A DNA stretch of 32,098 nt, from positions 1 to 32,098 of the forward strand of contig JAKQLM010000286.1 in NCBI GenBank assembly GCA_029567145.1, in the 5' to 3' direction. This DNA comes from Pseudomonadota bacterium. GTDB taxonomy: Bacteria; Pseudomonadota; Alphaproteobacteria; Rhodobacterales; Rhodobacteraceae. The translations under genes and the position numbers were made by a program. A model generated the notes under the pieces. That model searched no databases. It worked only from the letters and a program-made list of their open reading frames with translations, and had not been told where the DNA came from. Shown here one piece after another: positions 8,814 through 18,350 of the stretch (position 1 is the first letter of the stretch; the number at the start of each line of letters is the position of its first letter).

Positions 8814-8847
8814 GCCCGCTGCGGAAGCTCAGCCTTCCGGAGCGGGC
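8814..8847. terminator. Convergent hairpin, candidate bidirectional terminator
   Basis: GCCCGCTGCGGAAG-ctcagc-CTTCCGGAGCGGGC: 13 of 14 pairs with one G.G mismatch; overlaps the end of the minus-strand CDS. Confidence 0.45.
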
Positions 8848-9641
8848 TCCAGCGGCGGCGCGGGAAAGACGCCTGCGGGCAACGGGTCCAGCCAGGAGAT
8901 ATCGGCGCGAATGCCGGTCGGCTGGCCCGGCAGCCATTCGGTGATGATGGTCTGCACCCGGCAGGCCTGACCGACATGTTCGGCTGCGCAGCCCGACCGG
9001 GCCAGATCGACCGCCGTCGCCAGAGCGGCCTCGGCGGATTCGGTCCCCGGGGCGCCTGGCTCCAGCTGGGTGCTGACGCTTTCCGACTGCAGCACATGCG
9101 CCGCAAGATCGGGCAGGTCGGACCCGTCGGATCGTTCGCGGAACACCAGTTCGATGGCGACCAAAGCCGTCCCTGCGACCGGATCAACGCTGTTTTCGAC
9201 CGCGACAGCCGACTTCAGCGCGCAGTCTTCGGCCAGACCAGAGGTCAGCGTGGCGCACAGCCCCTCGGCCGCCTTGGGCGCGCGGATATCGGCCAGCACT
9301 TGCAGATAAGGCGCATCGGGCAGCTTTTCCCCATCGGCCAGCAAGTCCGCCAGCCGCACGCTGCGGGTCAGGAACACGCGACGCCCGGGCACAAAACGGC
9401 TTTGCACCAGATAGCTGCGGACCTGGTCCTGCGCGATGAGGCCCCCGGTGGGCGAGATCAGCCAGGTCTGGCGCAGTTCCACGGCGGGTTGCGGTGGCGG
9501 CTCGGCCGGATCGTCTTCGGCAACCGTCGCCGCATCCGGGGTCGCCTCTCCGGGGGTCAGGCCCTGATAATACTGCCAACCTGCCGCACCAAAGCCCACG
9601 GCCATCAGTAGAACGCCCAGCACGACAAGAATGCGCAACAT
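8829..9641 (-). CDS. Membrane-anchored hypothetical protein, second gene of a coupled pair
   Basis: N-terminal TM (MLRILVVLGVLLMAVGFGAAGW), periplasmic-like Cys-containing body; TGATG overlap with the upstream gene. Confidence 0.75.
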   Translation of the reverse strand: MLRILVVLGVLLMAVGFGAAGWQYYQGLTPGEATPDAATVAEDDPAEPPPQPAVELRQTWLISPTGGLIAQDQVRSYLVQSRFVPGRRVFLTRSVRLADLLADGEKLPDAPYLQVLADIRAPKAAEGLCATLTSGLAEDCALKSAVAVENSVDPVAGTALVAIELVFRERSDGSDLPDLAAHVLQSESVSTQLEPGAPGTESAEAALATAVDLARSGCAAEHVGQACRVQTIITEWLPGQPTGIRADISWLDPLPAGVFPAPPLEPAPEG

Positions 9642-10792
9642 CAGAACCGCACTCCTTGCCGCAAGTAGTCAAGGTCGCCAAAGGCAAAACTGGTCGCGAT
9701 CGCCTTGACCCGGGCGGCGAAGTCTTCGCCCTCGGCCACCTGACCGATGATGTCGAAGAACTGGTCCTGCGTCGTGCGGATCTTGGCCCCCTTGATCGGC
9801 GCGAAGACCGCCTTCGGATCGGCCTCGCCCGGGACCGGCCCCACGACCGAAATCGTGCCCTTGTCAAAGCCGATGCGGCTGTCGGTCGCCGCAAGGCCGA
9901 AGCTGTCGCTGAACCACTGGTCATAGGCCTCGACGCGGGCATCGATCTTGGCCAGCTTTTCCTCGGCCTCTTCGGACGACATCGCGCCGTTTTCCATCGA
10001 CTGGAAGAACAGATGCCCATCGTTCAAGGGATAGGTCGGGGCGATGTTGCAGGCGGCAAGCCCGTCCTGCAGGATCACCTCGACCGGGACCACGGGGTCC
10101 AGGTTGGCCACACCCGCCTGCCCGCCACCCAGGATCACCACCCGTTCGATCCGCGCGCCTTCGGCCAGGTGGATGTTCCACATCCGGGGCGTGTCCCATC
10201 TGTTCTCCAGCACCAGATAGACCGGAGCGCGGGTTTCGGTCACCGCAACGTCGTAGGCCTGATAGCTTTGCGGCTGGGCCTTGATCGGATCGACCATGCC
10301 GGTCTCGCGGTAGAAAGCCGCGAATTTCTGCACGGCTGCGGCAAGGATCGCGTCGTTGTAGGTGACCAGCGCCGTGTCGATGCCGCTGGTCCCGGCCACG
10401 ACATGCCCCACGATGGTTCCGTCCAAAGGCGCGGTTGGCCGACAGCCCAGAATCGGGCGGATGGTCATGATCTCGGCCGGGACATCCGAAGCGACGCGGG
10501 TGGTATAGCCCGAGATCACATCCGAAATGAACACGGGCAGATTGTCGGACCGGGCCGCGATCGGGCCGAACGCCTCCAGACCGTTGGAGGTGTCATCCAG
10601 ATAATGTTCGGGCAGGCTGCCGTCACCCTTGGCCTGATCGCCGATCATGCCGGGCTGGCCGAACGTCGCCAGCATCTCGACCACCCGGGGGGGCAGGATG
10701 CCATCGAACACCTTCGGACCCCCGACGACAAGCGCCAGGACCGCCAGGGACAACGCCCCGACGATCAACAGGCTGATCGGTCCACGCACCAT
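9641..10792 (-). CDS. Membrane-anchored hypothetical protein, first gene of a coupled pair
   Basis: N-terminal TM (ISLLIVGALSLAVLALVVGG); long ORF in consistent codon usage; no family recognised. Confidence 0.75.
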   Translation of the reverse strand: MVRGPISLLIVGALSLAVLALVVGGPKVFDGILPPRVVEMLATFGQPGMIGDQAKGDGSLPEHYLDDTSNGLEAFGPIAARSDNLPVFISDVISGYTTRVASDVPAEIMTIRPILGCRPTAPLDGTIVGHVVAGTSGIDTALVTYNDAILAAAVQKFAAFYRETGMVDPIKAQPQSYQAYDVAVTETRAPVYLVLENRWDTPRMWNIHLAEGARIERVVILGGGQAGVANLDPVVPVEVILQDGLAACNIAPTYPLNDGHLFFQSMENGAMSSEEAEEKLAKIDARVEAYDQWFSDSFGLAATDSRIGFDKGTISVVGPVPGEADPKAVFAPIKGAKIRTTQDQFFDIIGQVAEGEDFAARVKAIATSFAFGDLDYLRQGVRF

Positions 10793-10899
10793 TCGGTTTC
10801 TGCCCTTGCCTTCGTGACTGTCGCCACCCTGCCGGGCAAGTTGGGCGAAATAGGGACAAAACGGCGGAACTGTTGCGAATTCCGCCGAGTGTCAGTGGC

Positions 10900-11610
10900 T
10901 TACTCGACGATCTCGTAGAAGATCGTGATCGACGCGCTCATTCCGACTTCTCCGCCGACGACCGGAACCGGGGCGGCCGAAAGTTCCGCCTTGTACATCG
11001 GCACCGGGGCCTCGCCCGCCATGGTTTCGGTGATCGACACGATCTTGCCCAGCTTGACCCCGGCGGCGGTGGCCAGAAGGTCGGCCTTGGCGCGGGCATC
11101 GGCCACGGCCTCCTTGCGCGCCTCGTCCAGCAGGGGCTTGGGGTCGGCCACGGCAAAGGTCAGCCCGTTCAGCGTGTTGGCCCCGTCCGCGACCGAGGCG
11201 TCCAGCACCGCTCCCAACCCGTCCAGCTTGCGGATGGTGATCGTCAGCTGGTTCGACGCGATATAGCTGGAGATCACCGGATTGTTGTTTTCATAGCCGG
11301 TCCAGTTCGGGTTCAGCGACAGGTTCGAGGTCTGCATGTCCGAAGGCGCGATCCCAGCGGCGGTCAGGCGGGCCAGAACCGCCTCCAGCGCCGCCGAGTT
11401 CGCGGCCAGTGCCGTAGCAGCAGTATCCCCCTGGGTGGTGACGCCGATGGACAGCGTGGCGATGTCGGGCGCGGCTTCGACCGTGCCGGTGCCGGTCACG
11501 TTGATCATCGGGGACAGGGCCTCCTGGGCCAGAACGGGGGCAGCCATGGGCAGCGCAAGGGCGGCGGACAGGACAAGTGCGGACAGGACGGGGGTGGACA
11601 GGACACGCAT
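10900..11610 (-). CDS. SIMPL (DUF541) domain secreted protein
   Basis: Signal peptide; INVTGTGTVEAAPDIATLSIGVTTQ, ASNQLTITIRKLDGLGAVLDA, ARAKADLLATAAGVKLGKIVSI. Confidence 0.88.
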   Translation of the reverse strand: MRVLSTPVLSALVLSAALALPMAAPVLAQEALSPMINVTGTGTVEAAPDIATLSIGVTTQGDTAATALAANSAALEAVLARLTAAGIAPSDMQTSNLSLNPNWTGYENNNPVISSYIASNQLTITIRKLDGLGAVLDASVADGANTLNGLTFAVADPKPLLDEARKEAVADARAKADLLATAAGVKLGKIVSITETMAGEAPVPMYKAELSAAPVPVVGGEVGMSASITIFYEIVE

Positions 11611-11771
11611 CAGGGTTCTCCTTCAATCGACGCGAGATTTCAGACTTGTGACGGGACCCGCAAGTCGTTCCTTGGCCGTTTTCCTTTCTTTCGGCGAAAA
11701 GCTGCTTTAATCATGCGCCAACCGTTCGGGGCACGTTCCCGCGCTTTGCCAATCCGTGCTAGACCCGCGCC

Positions 11772-14729
11772 ATGAAACCGACTTTTGCCCTTGATCTGAC
11801 CCGCGATGCTGTCGCCCTGCTGCACCGGACGCCGAAAGGCTGGCTTTCGGTCGGCGAGGTTGCGTTTGATGCCCCCGACCTGGACGAAGCGCTGGATTAC
11901 CTGCGCAAGACCGCGCTTGGCCTGTCTCCGATGGGGATGGCGACCAAGATCGTCCTGCCCGGCAGCCAGGTGCTGTACACCGAGGTGACGGCACCCGGCC
12001 CCAGCCGCGACGAAAAGCGCCGCCAGATCGCAGCCGCCCTGGACGGCCGCACGCCCTATGACGTGGCCGATCTGGTGTTCGACTGGTCGGGCAAGGGGGC
12101 GACGGTCAAGGTTGCCGTCGTCGCCCGCGAAACTCTGGCCGAGGCGGAAGGTTTTGCCGTCGCGCACCGGCTGAACCCGGTGTCCTTCGTCGCGATTCCC
12201 GCCGAGGGAGAGTTCGTCGGCGAGCCGTTCTTCGGCCCGACCGAAGCAGCCGCGACCATCCTTGCCGAGGGCGAGAGCGTCGAAAAGGACCGCGACGCCG
12301 TCACGATCCTGCAGCGCGACCTGCCGATGGCCGCGGCGGCAACCGACGACCCGGTGATGCCGGAAGCGGCCGACATCGACGATCCCCTGCCCGGCCTGGC
12401 CGAAGCGCTGAACGCCGACTTGCCCGACCCAGAGCCTGTCGTTCCCGCCCCTGTCACGCCCGAACATCTGGCCCCCGAACCGGTGGCTTCCGAACCTCTG
12501 TCCCCCGAACTGGACGAAGTCGCCGATTCCCTGCCCGGCGGGGGGCTGACACCTTCTTCTGTCCCGGACCCCGACCTTGCCGCCAAGCCATTGGCCGCTG
12601 CCACACCAGAGCCTGCCGCCAAGACCGACATCGCGTCCGTAGGGGCTGCCGACAGCCCGGTCGAAGCCGCGTCCGCCGCCGCACCTGCGGCCCCGCCCGC
12701 CGCCCCGCCCGCCGCTCCGCCTGCCGCCCCCCCCGACGCCCCCGTGGTGGACGAGGTCGAAGAAGCCCCCTTCGCCCATGTCACCGACAGCACGGCCTTT
12801 GCCGATGCCGATGATGGTTCGGCAGCGCGCCGGGCGATCGTCGATGATCTGGACGACGACATTCCCCCGGCTCCGCCGTCCGTTGCGCTGGCTGCCTTTG
12901 CCAGCCGCCGGTCGGCTGCCGCTGCCGCATCTGCACCTGCCCCACGTCTGGGCGAGGCGTCGCCCGCGACCCCGCCCACGCCGGCCAACCGGCTGGGGGC
13001 GGCACCGACGGCCAAACCTGCGGCTGGCAAGGGCTTTCAGGGTCTGGTGACCGCACCGTCAATTCCGGGCACCCGGCTGAAACCGAAGGCCAAGCTTGGG
13101 GGCGACGTGCCGCGCCCGGCGGCTCCTGGGCCGACCACGGTCAAATCCCCCGCCCGTCCCGGTGGAACCTTCGGCACAGCCGCCCCGCCGCGCAACCGGA
13201 CCGGGATCGTCTTTGCCGTGCTGGTCGGGATGCTGCTCTTGTTCCTTGCCGTGCTGGCGGCCTGGTCGTCGCTGTATCTGTCGCGCAACTCGGACGGAAC
13301 CGGGGCGGACCGGGCCACCGATGTCGCAACGGTTTCGCCCGACCTGACGGTCACGCCGGATGTAGAAGACGAAATGCTTGCCGACATGCAGGACCCCGAG
13401 GGTCTGACCGAGCCGTTGCCAGAGGCTGAAGGCGAAGCGCTGGCCGCAGGCGACGCGGGCGCGCTGGCGACCGAGCCGCTGCCGGATCCGGTGGCCGAAA
13501 CGGCGGCGGTCGAGCCTGTGGCGGAACCCGTCGCCGAAGTGGTTCCCGAAGCCGCCGTAGAAGCCGTGGCCGAACCGGCCCCGGAAACCGCCATGGCGAC
13601 CGATGTCACCGCAGGCCAGGCCCCGGTCGAGGATCAGGACGAAATCTTTCTGTCCGCGATGGACGCCCCGCCTCCGGCGCTTGACGCGCTGGCCCTGCCC
13701 GCGCCCATCGACACCGCAGACGCAGCCCCGGCCCCTCCCATGCCGCCCCCGGCCTTTGGCACGGTCTACAAGTTCGACGCCAACGGTCTGCTGCAGCCGA
13801 CGCCCGACGGGATCGTCAGCCCGGACGGCGTGCTTCTGGTTGCGGGCAAACCGCCCCTGATCCCGCCCGCGCGCAGCGACGCGGCCGCAGCGGCGGCGCT
13901 TGCGGCCGTGGCGACCCTACCCGAAACCGCGCCGGATGGGACGCCCGCCGATGCGTCGCTGGTGACCGCCGATCCGGCAACCGCGCCCGAGACAATCCCG
14001 ACCGTGTCCGACCCGGCCCTGTCCGAATTCCGCCCCCGCCTGCGCCCCGAAGGGCTGAGCGGCACGGCCGAGGATGATGCCGGTCTGGTGACCGAGGCCA
14101 CCGACAGCGCCTTTGCCGGGGTGCGTCCCCTGCCCCGACCTGAAAGCGTGCTGGCCGCCGCTTCCGCCTCGCGGCCGTCCGAGCCGGTGGACCTTGGGGC
14201 GCAGGGCGCGTCCCTTGCGGCGCAGGCCGAGGCGGACCTTGCCGCCGCCGCCGCGCTGGAGGCTGCCAACCCGTCGGTCGTCGCGATCTCGATGCGGCCT
14301 GCTGCGCGCCCTGCCGACCTGTCCCGCGCGGTCGAGGCCGCCGTCGCCGCCGCCGTCCGCGAACCCGATCCCGAGCCGGAACTGGTCGCCGCCGCTGCTG
14401 CCGCCCCGGCCCCCGAGCTGAAGCCGGAAGAGCAGGACGAGATCGACGAGCCGGACACCGCCTCGGCTGCGCCGAAGATCCCGACCAAGGCCAGCGTCGC
14501 GAAACAGGCGACCTATGCCAACGCGATCAACCTGTCGAAGATCAACCTGATCGGGACCTACGGCACCGACTCGCGCCGCTACGCCCTGGTCCGGCAGTCG
14601 AACGGGCGCTACAAGAAGGTCAAGGTCGGCGACAAGATCGACGGCGGCACGGTGAAGGCCATCACCGAGACCGAGGTGCGGTATCAAAAGGGCGGCAAGC
14701 TGTTGTCGCTGAAGATGCCAAAGGCCTGA
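11772..14729 (+). CDS. Large Ala/Pro-rich protein: PilM/GspL-like N-terminal domain, single TM, PilP/GspC-like C-terminal domain
   Basis: N-term FALDLTRDAVALL...IVLPGSQVLYTEV...ELVFDW-like; TM GIVFAVLVGMLLLFLAVLAAW; C-term LIGTYGTDSRRYALVRQSNGRYKKVKVGDKIDGGTVKAITETEVRYQKGGKLLSLKMP. Confidence 0.7.
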   Translation: MKPTFALDLTRDAVALLHRTPKGWLSVGEVAFDAPDLDEALDYLRKTALGLSPMGMATKIVLPGSQVLYTEVTAPGPSRDEKRRQIAAALDGRTPYDVADLVFDWSGKGATVKVAVVARETLAEAEGFAVAHRLNPVSFVAIPAEGEFVGEPFFGPTEAAATILAEGESVEKDRDAVTILQRDLPMAAAATDDPVMPEAADIDDPLPGLAEALNADLPDPEPVVPAPVTPEHLAPEPVASEPLSPELDEVADSLPGGGLTPSSVPDPDLAAKPLAAATPEPAAKTDIASVGAADSPVEAASAAAPAAPPAAPPAAPPAAPPDAPVVDEVEEAPFAHVTDSTAFADADDGSAARRAIVDDLDDDIPPAPPSVALAAFASRRSAAAAASAPAPRLGEASPATPPTPANRLGAAPTAKPAAGKGFQGLVTAPSIPGTRLKPKAKLGGDVPRPAAPGPTTVKSPARPGGTFGTAAPPRNRTGIVFAVLVGMLLLFLAVLAAWSSLYLSRNSDGTGADRATDVATVSPDLTVTPDVEDEMLADMQDPEGLTEPLPEAEGEALAAGDAGALATEPLPDPVAETAAVEPVAEPVAEVVPEAAVEAVAEPAPETAMATDVTAGQAPVEDQDEIFLSAMDAPPPALDALALPAPIDTADAAPAPPMPPPAFGTVYKFDANGLLQPTPDGIVSPDGVLLVAGKPPLIPPARSDAAAAAALAAVATLPETAPDGTPADASLVTADPATAPETIPTVSDPALSEFRPRLRPEGLSGTAEDDAGLVTEATDSAFAGVRPLPRPESVLAAASASRPSEPVDLGAQGASLAAQAEADLAAAAALEAANPSVVAISMRPAARPADLSRAVEAAVAAAVREPDPEPELVAAAAAAPAPELKPEEQDEIDEPDTASAAPKIPTKASVAKQATYANAINLSKINLIGTYGTDSRRYALVRQSNGRYKKVKVGDKIDGGTVKAITETEVRYQKGGKLLSLKMPKA

Positions 14730-14741
14730 GGGCTGCATGGC

Positions 14742-14756
14742 TGTCCACAGTGGACA
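14742..14756. promoter_or_regulatory. Perfect TGTCCA-cag-TGGACA palindrome between convergent genes
   Basis: Exact 6-bp arms, 3-nt spacer; same arms as 7441-7455. Confidence 0.5.
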
Positions 14757-14828
14757 TCCCAAGCCTTTTCTTTGATTTCAATGACTTGCCTGCGGGCGTT
14801 CAGGATCGGTTAACTGATCTGGATGCCC

Positions 14829-15836
14829 CTAACCGCCCGCCGCGACCCCGGCTTCGGCGAAGGTCAGCATCCCGGAATGGCAGGCCACCGCGCCTTGCAC
14901 CACACCGATCGCCAGCGCCGCGCCCGAGCCTTCGCCAAGCCGCAGGCCCAGCGACAGAAGCGGCTCTTTCCCCAGCTTTTCCAGCAGCCGGGCATGCGCC
15001 CCTTCGGCGCTTTGGTGCCCTGCAATGCAATGGTCCAACGCCCCCGGAGCAGCTTTCTCCAGCACGGCGGCGGCAGCGCAGGCGATGAAGCCGTCCAGGA
15101 TCACCGGCACGCGACCCATCCGCGCGCCCAGGATCGCGCCGGTCATCGCGGCAATCTCGCGCCCGCCAAGGCAGCGCAGGACCTGCAACGGGTCGGACAT
15201 CAGCGCCTTGTGCCGTTCCAGCCCGGCCGCAACCGCCGCCTCTTTCCGGCGCAGGCCCGCGTCGTCCACGCCGGTGCCGCGCCCGGCCCAGCCGACCCCG
15301 CCGTAAAGCGCGGTCGCGATGGCGGCGGCGGCAGTCGTGTTGCCGATCCCCATTTCGCCCGCGACGAACAGGTCCGCTTCCAGATTGACCGCCTCATAGC
15401 CCTTGCGCAGGGCGTCGATCACCTCGGCCTCGGTCATCGCCGGTTCTTCGGTGAAATCGGCGGTGGGCGTGTCAAGGTCAAGCGCGTGAACGTCCAGCTT
15501 GGCCCCGAACGTGCGGGCAAGCTGGTTGATCGCCGCCCCGCCATGGGCAAAGTTTGCCACCATCTGCGCGGTGACTTCCGCCGGAAAGGCCGAAACGCCC
15601 TTGGCCGTAACCCCATGATTTCCCGCAAAAATCACAATCTGCGGTTTCGCGGCGGTGGGCTTGTCAGTGCCCTGCCAGCCGCCCATCCAGATCGCCAGCT
15701 TTTCCAGTCGCCCCAGCGCGCCCGGGGGCTTGGTCAGCTGGCCGTTCCGCGCCTCGGCCCCGGCAATCGCGGCCTGGTCGGGGACAGGAAGCTTGGCCAG
15801 CATCGCATGGACATCGGCAAAGGTCTGGAACGGCAT
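14829..15836 (-). CDS. cobT: Nicotinate-nucleotide--dimethylbenzimidazole phosphoribosyltransferase
   Basis: [53 protein letters not shown]. Confidence 0.95.
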   Translation of the reverse strand: MPFQTFADVHAMLAKLPVPDQAAIAGAEARNGQLTKPPGALGRLEKLAIWMGGWQGTDKPTAAKPQIVIFAGNHGVTAKGVSAFPAEVTAQMVANFAHGGAAINQLARTFGAKLDVHALDLDTPTADFTEEPAMTEAEVIDALRKGYEAVNLEADLFVAGEMGIGNTTAAAAIATALYGGVGWAGRGTGVDDAGLRRKEAAVAAGLERHKALMSDPLQVLRCLGGREIAAMTGAILGARMGRVPVILDGFIACAAAAVLEKAAPGALDHCIAGHQSAEGAHARLLEKLGKEPLLSLGLRLGEGSGAALAIGVVQGAVACHSGMLTFAEAGVAAGG

Positions 15837-15915
15837 GATCTTCTTCCCGGATTGCACCTTATCGCGTCTGGGGCTACCCCAGAGCCTGTACGAACGCCAG
15901 CCGGGATAAGCCGCT

Positions 15916-16677
15916 TTGCCCCCATTCCGCGACATTGCCCTGCGTTTGCCGGGCGACCTTTTGTCGGCCTTTGCGCTGCTGACCCGGTTGCCGCTGCCGA
16001 ACCATCGAGGCACCGGCGCGGGGTCGGCCTGGGCCTGGCCGCTGGTCGGCGCGGTGCTGGGCGCATGCGGGGCGGCGCTGGCCTCGGGGGCCTTGTGGCT
16101 GGGGGTGACGCCCGGGGTGACGTCGGTGCTGGTGCTGGCGCTTGGCGCGATGCTGACCGGGGGGCTGCACGAGGACGGGCTGTCGGACACGGCGGACGGG
16201 CTTTTCGGCGGCTGGACCCGCGACCGGCGGCTGGAGATCATGAAGGATTCACGGGTCGGCAGTTACGGCGTGCTGGCGCTGGTGCTGGTCACGCTGGCGC
16301 GCTGGTCGGCGCTGACGGCGCTTCTGGTCTATGGCGACCATTGGGCGGCACTGGTCGCAACCGGGGCCATCAGCCGCGCGCCGATGGCGCTGGTGATGGC
16401 GCTTCTGCCCAATGCGCGCGGGTCGGGGCTTAGCCATGCGACGGGCCGCCCGGCACCCGGCGTGGCCGTCGTGGCGCTGGGGCTGGCCACCGGGCTGGCG
16501 CTGGCCGTGCTGGGCTGGTCCGCCCTGGGCCCCCTGGTCGTGGCCGCCGGGATCATGGTTGTCCTGTCCGTGGTCGCCTTGCGCAAGATCGGCGGCCAGA
16601 CCGGCGACATCCTGGGGGCGCTGCAGCAACTGGTCGAGGTCGGCTGCCTGACCGCGTTGGCCGCCGCCGCAGGGTAG
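15916..16677 (+). CDS. cobS: Adenosylcobinamide-GDP ribazoletransferase
   Basis: [43 protein letters not shown]; likely TTG start. Confidence 0.95.
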   Translation: MPPFRDIALRLPGDLLSAFALLTRLPLPNHRGTGAGSAWAWPLVGAVLGACGAALASGALWLGVTPGVTSVLVLALGAMLTGGLHEDGLSDTADGLFGGWTRDRRLEIMKDSRVGSYGVLALVLVTLARWSALTALLVYGDHWAALVATGAISRAPMALVMALLPNARGSGLSHATGRPAPGVAVVALGLATGLALAVLGWSALGPLVVAAGIMVVLSVVALRKIGGQTGDILGALQQLVEVGCLTALAAAAG

Positions 16678-16754
16678 GCGTGCACGGCCGCACCGCTGCG
16701 GCTCTGGCCTTTGGCGGGCACTCGCGGTAGATCGGCGGCTGAGAGTCTGCAGGG

Positions 16755-17846
16755 ATGCACCCCATGTCCGAATACACCGACGCCATTTCTTCGACGGAAG
16801 AGATCATCGAAGACGCCCGCAACGGGCGGATGTTCATTCTGGTGGATCACGAGGACCGCGAGAACGAGGGCGATCTGGTGATCCCGGCGCAGATGTGCAC
16901 GCCGAACGCGATCACCTTCATGGCGACGCATGGCCGCGGGCTGATCTGCCTGGCGCTGACGTCAGAGCGAGTGGATCAGTTGGGCCTGCAACTGATGGAG
17001 CGGAAGAATTCCAGCCGCCATTCCAGCGCCTTCACCCTGTCGATCGAGGCGGTCGAGGGGATTTCGACCGGGATCTCGGCTGCCGACCGGGCGCGGACGG
17101 TAGCGGTGGCCACGGACCCGACCAAGGGCGCGGCGGATATTGCCAGCCCCGGCCACATCTTCCCCTTGCGGGCGCGGGATGGCGGCGTGCTGGTCCGCGC
17201 AGGCCATACCGAGGCGGCGGTGGACGTGTCGCGGCTGGCGGGCCTGAACCCGTCGGGCGTGATCTGCGAAGTGATGAACGACGACGGCACGATGGCCCGG
17301 CTGCCCGACCTGATCAAGTTCGGCCAGAAGCACAACATCAAGATCGGCACGATTTCCGACCTGATCGCCTACCGGCGCAAGCATGACAACCTGGTCAAGG
17401 AACGCTCGGTCAAGTCGGTCAGCTCGCTTCATGGCGGCGACTGGCTGATGCGGGTGTTTACCGATGATCTGCAAGGCGCGGACCATGTGGTGCTGACCAA
17501 GGGCGACCTGACCACGTCCGAGCCGGTGCTGGTCCGCGTCCATGCGCTGAACCCGCTGGAGGATGTGCTGGGGCTAGGCAACGGCGGCGACCTGCCCGCC
17601 GCAATGCGGATCATCGCGGCCGAAGGGCGCGGCGTCGTGGTCCTTTTGCGCGACACGACGATGAAGATGGTCGAGGATGGCGAACACTCGCCCCAGACAC
17701 TGCGGCAATACGGGCTTGGCGCGCAGATCCTGTCGGCGCTGGGACTGACGACGATCACGCTGGTGACCAACTCGGCCGCTCCGCGGCTGGTGGGGCTGGA
17801 AGGCTATGAGCTGACCATCGCCGGCACCCGGGCGCTGGGAGAGTAG
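16755..17846 (+). CDS. ribB: 3,4-dihydroxy-2-butanone 4-phosphate synthase with degenerate GTP cyclohydrolase II domain (RibBX-type)
   Basis: [35 protein letters not shown]; the C-terminal domain lacks the RibA zinc cysteines ([25 protein letters not shown]). Confidence 0.92.
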   Translation: MHPMSEYTDAISSTEEIIEDARNGRMFILVDHEDRENEGDLVIPAQMCTPNAITFMATHGRGLICLALTSERVDQLGLQLMERKNSSRHSSAFTLSIEAVEGISTGISAADRARTVAVATDPTKGAADIASPGHIFPLRARDGGVLVRAGHTEAAVDVSRLAGLNPSGVICEVMNDDGTMARLPDLIKFGQKHNIKIGTISDLIAYRRKHDNLVKERSVKSVSSLHGGDWLMRVFTDDLQGADHVVLTKGDLTTSEPVLVRVHALNPLEDVLGLGNGGDLPAAMRIIAAEGRGVVVLLRDTTMKMVEDGEHSPQTLRQYGLGAQILSALGLTTITLVTNSAAPRLVGLEGYELTIAGTRALGE

Positions 17847-17849
17847 ATC

Positions 17850-18350
17850 ATGGCCGCTTCGGAAACCCATTACACGCTGCCTTTGCCCAGCTTCGACAAG
17901 CCGGTGAAGCTGCTGGTCGTGGTCGCGCCCTATTACAAGGACATCGCCGACAACCTGGTGGCCGGAGCCCGCGCGGTGGGCACGGCTTGCGGGGCCGAGG
18001 TCGAGGTGATCGAAGTCCCCGGCGCGTTGGAGGTTCCCTCGGCCATCGCCATGGCGGAACGGCTGGCGGAGTATGACGGCTATGTGGCGCTTGGCTGCGT
18101 GATCCGGGGCGAGACGACGCATTACGACACGGTCTGCAATGACAGCTCGCGGGCGATCAGCCTTCTGGGCTTGCAGGGGGCCTACATCGGCAACGGCATC
18201 CTGACAGTGGAAAACCGGGCTCAGGCCGAAGTGCGGGCCGACCCTGCGGGGCAGAACAAGGGCGGGGGTGCCGCAGCGGCGGCCTTGCACCTTGTGGCGC
18301 TTTCGCGCAAATGGGCCGGGAAATCCAAGGGGATCGGTTTCCGGGCATGA
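17850..18350 (+). CDS. ribH: 6,7-dimethyl-8-ribityllumazine synthase
   Basis: VPGALEVPSAIAMA, GCVIRGETTHYDTVCNDSSRAI, GNGILTVENRAQAEVRA. Confidence 0.95.
   Translation: MAASETHYTLPLPSFDKPVKLLVVVAPYYKDIADNLVAGARAVGTACGAEVEVIEVPGALEVPSAIAMAERLAEYDGYVALGCVIRGETTHYDTVCNDSSRAISLLGLQGAYIGNGILTVENRAQAEVRADPAGQNKGGGAAAAALHLVALSRKWAGKSKGIGFRA

Noticed and set aside
11772-14729. Annotation as translation initiation factor IF-2
   Set aside because: Resemblance is only compositional (Ala/Pro-rich); no G-domain motifs are present
15837-15915. Cobalamin riboswitch between cobT and cobS
   Set aside because: The gap is only about 79 bp and lacks a recognisable B12-box; too short for a full riboswitch
16678-16754. 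FMN riboswitch upstream of ribB
   Set aside because: About 77 bp with no RFN consensus segments visible; the same applies to the region upstream of ribE
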